Shown: positions 5,547 to 7,958 of the stretch, in pieces
Layout: the number at the start of each line of letters is the position of its first letter
How positions within the stretch are numbered: position 1 is the first letter of the stretch
NCBI GenBank assembly: GCA_945862495.1
Contig: CAMAYM010000113.1
Coordinates: forward strand, 1-7,958
DNA: 7,958 nucleotides
DNA from: Bordetella parapertussis
GTDB taxonomy: Bacteria; Pseudomonadota; Gammaproteobacteria; Burkholderiales; Burkholderiaceae_B
Reading direction: 5' to 3'
Position numbers and translations under genes: made by a program
Notes under the pieces: generated by a model
The model's database searches: none
Seen by the model: only the letters and a program-made list of their open reading frames with translations
Told to the model about the DNA's origin: nothing

Positions 5547-6347
5547 ATGAAACGGTATGTATTTGCTGGGTTACTTGCTGGCCTGATCGGAACATCATCG
5601 ATCGCATCTGCTCAATCTGCATCAGATCAGCTCGCCGAGTATCGCCGCATGCTTGCGGACGGCAATCCCTCCGAACTCTACGAAGCTGAAGGCGAAGAGC
5701 TTTGGAGTAAACCCGCCGGCCCCAAAAAAGCCAGTCTAGAAAAGTGCGATCTCGGACTCGGTCCTGGTGTGGTCAAGGGAGCCTCGGCTGAACTGCCTCG
5801 CTACTTTAAAGATACCGATCGTGTTCAAGACTTAGAGTCTCGTCTCATGACCTGTATGAGCACGCTTCAAGGTATTCCCGAAGCTGACATCGTCAAAGGC
5901 TCTTTTGGCAAAGGCGTTAGAAAAGATCTAGAGGCTGTTGTCGCATACGTTGTCACGCAATCAAAAGACATGAAGGTCAATGTCCCTGCCACACATCCCA
6001 AGGAAAAGGAAATGCTGGCGCTTGGCGAAAAGATTTTCTATCTCCAGGGTGGCCCCATGGACTTTTCTTGCGCATCTTGTCATGCCGTCGATGACAAACG
6101 AATTCGCATGCAAGACTTGCCAAACTTGACCAAATCAAAAGGGGCTGCAGAAGGTTGGGGCAGTTGGCCTGCGTATCGTGTTTCAAGTGGCACTTTTTGG
6201 ACGATGCAACGTCGCTTAAACGACTGCTATCGCCAACAGCGTATGCCCTTCCCTATCTATGGCTCTGATGCAACGATCGCGCTTTCTGTCTTTATGGCAA
6301 ACAAAGCAGACGGCGGAACCATCCAGACTCCTGGTTTGAAGCGATAA
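5547..6347 (+). CDS. soxA: SoxA, L-cysteine S-thiosulfotransferase catalytic subunit (single haem)
   Basis: SoxA with SoxX couples thiosulfate to the SoxY cysteine, the entry step of the pathway. The 266-residue precursor has a Sec signal (1-22, ASA|QS). It has one haem site, C175-A-S-C178-H179. The N-terminal haem site of dihaem SoxA is absent; C67 and C103 remain where two cysteines could form a structural disulfide. C227 in MQRRLNDCYRQQRMP is the conserved active-site cysteine, which in characterised SoxA carries a persulfide and ligates the haem; the surrounding arginines bind thiosulfate. The segment WGSWPAYRVSSG (204-215) is also typical. The start is set by AAGGAG seven bases upstream and gives a normal signal peptide. 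The gene lies 67 bases after soxZ and 17 before soxX. Confidence 0.95.
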   Translation: MKRYVFAGLLAGLIGTSSIASAQSASDQLAEYRRMLADGNPSELYEAEGEELWSKPAGPKKASLEKCDLGLGPGVVKGASAELPRYFKDTDRVQDLESRLMTCMSTLQGIPEADIVKGSFGKGVRKDLEAVVAYVVTQSKDMKVNVPATHPKEKEMLALGEKIFYLQGGPMDFSCASCHAVDDKRIRMQDLPNLTKSKGAAEGWGSWPAYRVSSGTFWTMQRRLNDCYRQQRMPFPIYGSDATIALSVFMANKADGGTIQTPGLKR

Positions 6348-6364
6348 TTCGAGGGCACAATCAA

Positions 6365-6997
6365 ATGAAAACAACATTAACAAAACTCGGGCTTGGTTTC
6401 TCAACAGTCGTGGTCATGCTGACCGCTGCACCGGTAAGCTTTGCACAAAAAGTCGATCCTGCTGTACAAGCTGTGATGGAGCGCAGCTTCCGTGAGCAGG
6501 GCATCGCAAAACTCGATCGCATCAAACAAGATGAGTTCCAGGCCTTGTGTTCGGATGAAAAATTCCGAGCCAGTGCCGAAGGCCAGAAGAAAGCCGAGGC
6601 TCTCCAAAAAGCAGCTCTTGCTGCGATTAAGCCGCCTTCCGATGGAAAATATCTGGGTGACTGGAAAGCCGGTGAAAAAGTCGCCCAAAGTGGTCGAGGC
6701 GCAACTTGGAGCGACACACTCAAAACTGTCAATGGCGGAGGTTGCTATAACTGCCACCAAATCACCAAAGAAGAAATTTCTTATGGCACGATCGGTCCGT
6801 CCTTGTTGAACTACGGGAAAGTGCGTGGCAACAGCGAACCCATTCTGGTTTATACCTGGAACCGTATTAACAACTCCAAGGCCTATAACGCTTGCAGCAA
6901 CATGCCTCGCATGGCGCACTTTGATTTGCTAACAGAACAGCAAATGAAAGACGTGATGGCATTGTTGTTAGACCCAGCCTCTCCTGTTAACAAATAA
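6365..6997 (+). CDS. soxX: SoxX, haem subunit of L-cysteine S-thiosulfotransferase (N-terminally extended)
   Basis: SoxX is the electron-accepting cytochrome partner of SoxA. A Sec signal covers 1-27 (SFA|QK). The haem site is C127-Y-N-C130-H131, and M180 in CSNMPRMAH is the expected distal ligand (M183 is the other candidate). The IGPSL segment (143-147) and the TEEQ-like LTEQQMKDVMALLLDP end fit the family. At 210 residues it is longer than the short SoxX of some alphaproteobacteria; about 75 residues (28-100), mostly charged and probably helical, lie before the cytochrome domain. C62 in that extension and C177 are the only non-haem cysteines. A GAGGG site lies nine bases before the ATG. 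Together with single-haem SoxA this suggests a complex with one haem per subunit. Confidence 0.95.
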   Translation: MKTTLTKLGLGFSTVVVMLTAAPVSFAQKVDPAVQAVMERSFREQGIAKLDRIKQDEFQALCSDEKFRASAEGQKKAEALQKAALAAIKPPSDGKYLGDWKAGEKVAQSGRGATWSDTLKTVNGGGCYNCHQITKEEISYGTIGPSLLNYGKVRGNSEPILVYTWNRINNSKAYNACSNMPRMAHFDLLTEQQMKDVMALLLDPASPVNK

Positions 6998-7037
6998 ATT
7001 TACAGAATCAAAGCATCACGCTGCAAGGAAGCACATC

Positions 7038-7958
7038 ATGGGTATGAGTCGTCGTGAGTTTGTCCAGCTAATGGCTATTGCATCTGCTGCGGGTCTCTCG
7101 CTCGGATCAGGCGCCAGTCGTGCACAGGCGGCATCGTCTCTGTATGACTTGCCAAAATTCGGCAATGTGCATTTGATGCACTTTACGGATTGCCACGCTC
7201 AACTCAAACCCATTTATTTTCGTGAGCCCAACGTCAATTTAGGGTTTGACTCACAGTTCGGTAAACCTCCTCATTTAGTCGGAGATGCCTTCCTGAAGCA
7301 CTATGGCATCAAACCAGGTACCCACGATGCGCATGCGTTGACTTACCTCGACTTTGATAAAGCGGCACTGCAATATGGCAAGGTTGGCGGTTTTGCGCAT
7401 ATGGCCACGTTGGTCAAACAAGTACGTGCAAGTCGTCCCGGCGCACTGCTGTTAGATGGCGGCGACACGTGGCAAGGCTCTGGTACTGCCCTCTGGACCA
7501 AGGGTCAAGACATGGTGGATGCCTGTCTTGCACTGGGTGTCGATGTCATGACTGCTCACTGGGAGATGACGCTCGGCGAACAGCGTGTCAAGGAAATCGT
7601 CGAAAAAGACTTCGCTGGTAAAGTCAATTTTGTCGCGCAAAATATTAAGACAACAGATTTCGAAGATCCCGTCTTTGATGCCTTCGTCATGAAAGAAATG
7701 AATGGAATCCCTGTCGCGATCATCGGACAAGCTTTCCCCTACACGCCAATCGCCAACCCTCGTTATCTAGTGGAAAACTGGTCCTTCGGCATCGACGAAG
7801 AGAACATGCAAAAGACCGTCAATTTAGCGCGCTCCAAGGGTGCTCAAGTTGTGGTTGTGCTATCTCATAATGGCATGGACGTCGATCTCAAGATGGCCAG
7901 TCGCGTGCGCGGGATTGACGCCATCATGGGCGGCCATACGCACGATGGCGTTCCCGTT
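7038..7958 (+). CDS. soxB: SoxB, thiosulfohydrolase (partial, N-terminal 307 residues)
   Basis: SoxB is the dimanganese hydrolase that removes the sulfone group as sulfate from SoxY-bound intermediates. The frame is open from ATG 7038 to the window end, about half of a protein that is usually near 570 residues. The Tat signal is S4-R5-R6-E-F-V-Q, with cleavage near SRAQA|AS (about 31). Metal-binding motifs of the 5'-nucleotidase/metallophosphoesterase family appear in order: FTDCHAQ (D51, H53), GGDTWQGSG (D143), TAHWEMTLG (H174), SHNG (H277), and GGHTHDG (H300, H302). The HWE form replacing the nucleotidase GNHE is typical of SoxB. AAGGAAG lies six bases before the ATG; a second ATG two codons later is less well placed. 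The gene follows soxX by 40 bases. Confidence 0.96.
   Translation, partial: MGMSRREFVQLMAIASAAGLSLGSGASRAQAASSLYDLPKFGNVHLMHFTDCHAQLKPIYFREPNVNLGFDSQFGKPPHLVGDAFLKHYGIKPGTHDAHALTYLDFDKAALQYGKVGGFAHMATLVKQVRASRPGALLLDGGDTWQGSGTALWTKGQDMVDACLALGVDVMTAHWEMTLGEQRVKEIVEKDFAGKVNFVAQNIKTTDFEDPVFDAFVMKEMNGIPVAIIGQAFPYTPIANPRYLVENWSFGIDEENMQKTVNLARSKGAQVVVVLSHNGMDVDLKMASRVRGIDAIMGGHTHDGVPV

Noticed and set aside
6401..6919. 172-codon minus-strand frame opposite soxX
   Set aside because: The plus strand encodes a clear cytochrome with CYNCH; the opposite frame shows no family features.
1..7958. Mobile elements, tRNA, rRNA or CRISPR repeats
   Set aside because: Scanning by eye showed no transposase frames, no repeated spaced units and no RNA gene signatures; the region is densely filled by metabolic genes.

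Overview
The window carries a periplasmic inorganic-sulfur oxidation locus: most of a sox (thiosulfate-oxidising) gene cluster plus a flavocytochrome c sulfide dehydrogenase pair. The moderate base composition (near-even GC by eye, not computed), the gene order soxCDYZAXB, the single-haem SoxA and the N-terminally extended SoxX suggest a chemotrophic or mixotrophic betaproteobacterium, probably Burkholderiales. That placement is inference from gene content; no rRNA or other taxonomic marker is present.

Layout. Minus strand, 1-849: fccA (monohaem cytochrome c) followed by fccB (FAD subunit, running off the left edge), translationally coupled. Minus strand, 982-1881: a Tat-exported dienelactone-hydrolase-family protein. 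Positions 1882-2090: a divergent, AT-rich control region with a 10-bp palindrome inside a wider GGCAAAC/GTTTGCC dyad, and a possible 13-codon leader ORF. Plus strand, 2091-7958: soxC, soxD, soxY, soxZ, soxA, soxX and the first 307 codons of soxB, all in one direction with short gaps or an overlap, so probably one operon.

How the genes work together. SoxXA joins thiosulfate oxidatively to the C-terminal cysteine of SoxY in the SoxYZ carrier. SoxB hydrolyses off sulfate. SoxCD oxidises the remaining sulfane sulfur, and a second SoxB turn regenerates the carrier. Because soxCD is present, the pathway should oxidise thiosulfate fully to sulfate rather than store sulfur globules. FccAB would oxidise sulfide to sulfur or polysulfide, which could then enter through SoxYZ. 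Every protein except SoxZ has a visible Sec or Tat signal; SoxZ is expected to cross with SoxY.

Nothing here is a clearly new system. The points most worth a second look are the Tat-exported alpha/beta hydrolase embedded between the sulfide and thiosulfate modules, the operator-like dyad and similar half-sites upstream of fccA, the leader ORF before soxC, and the non-ATG soxC start with its long region ahead of the twin arginines.
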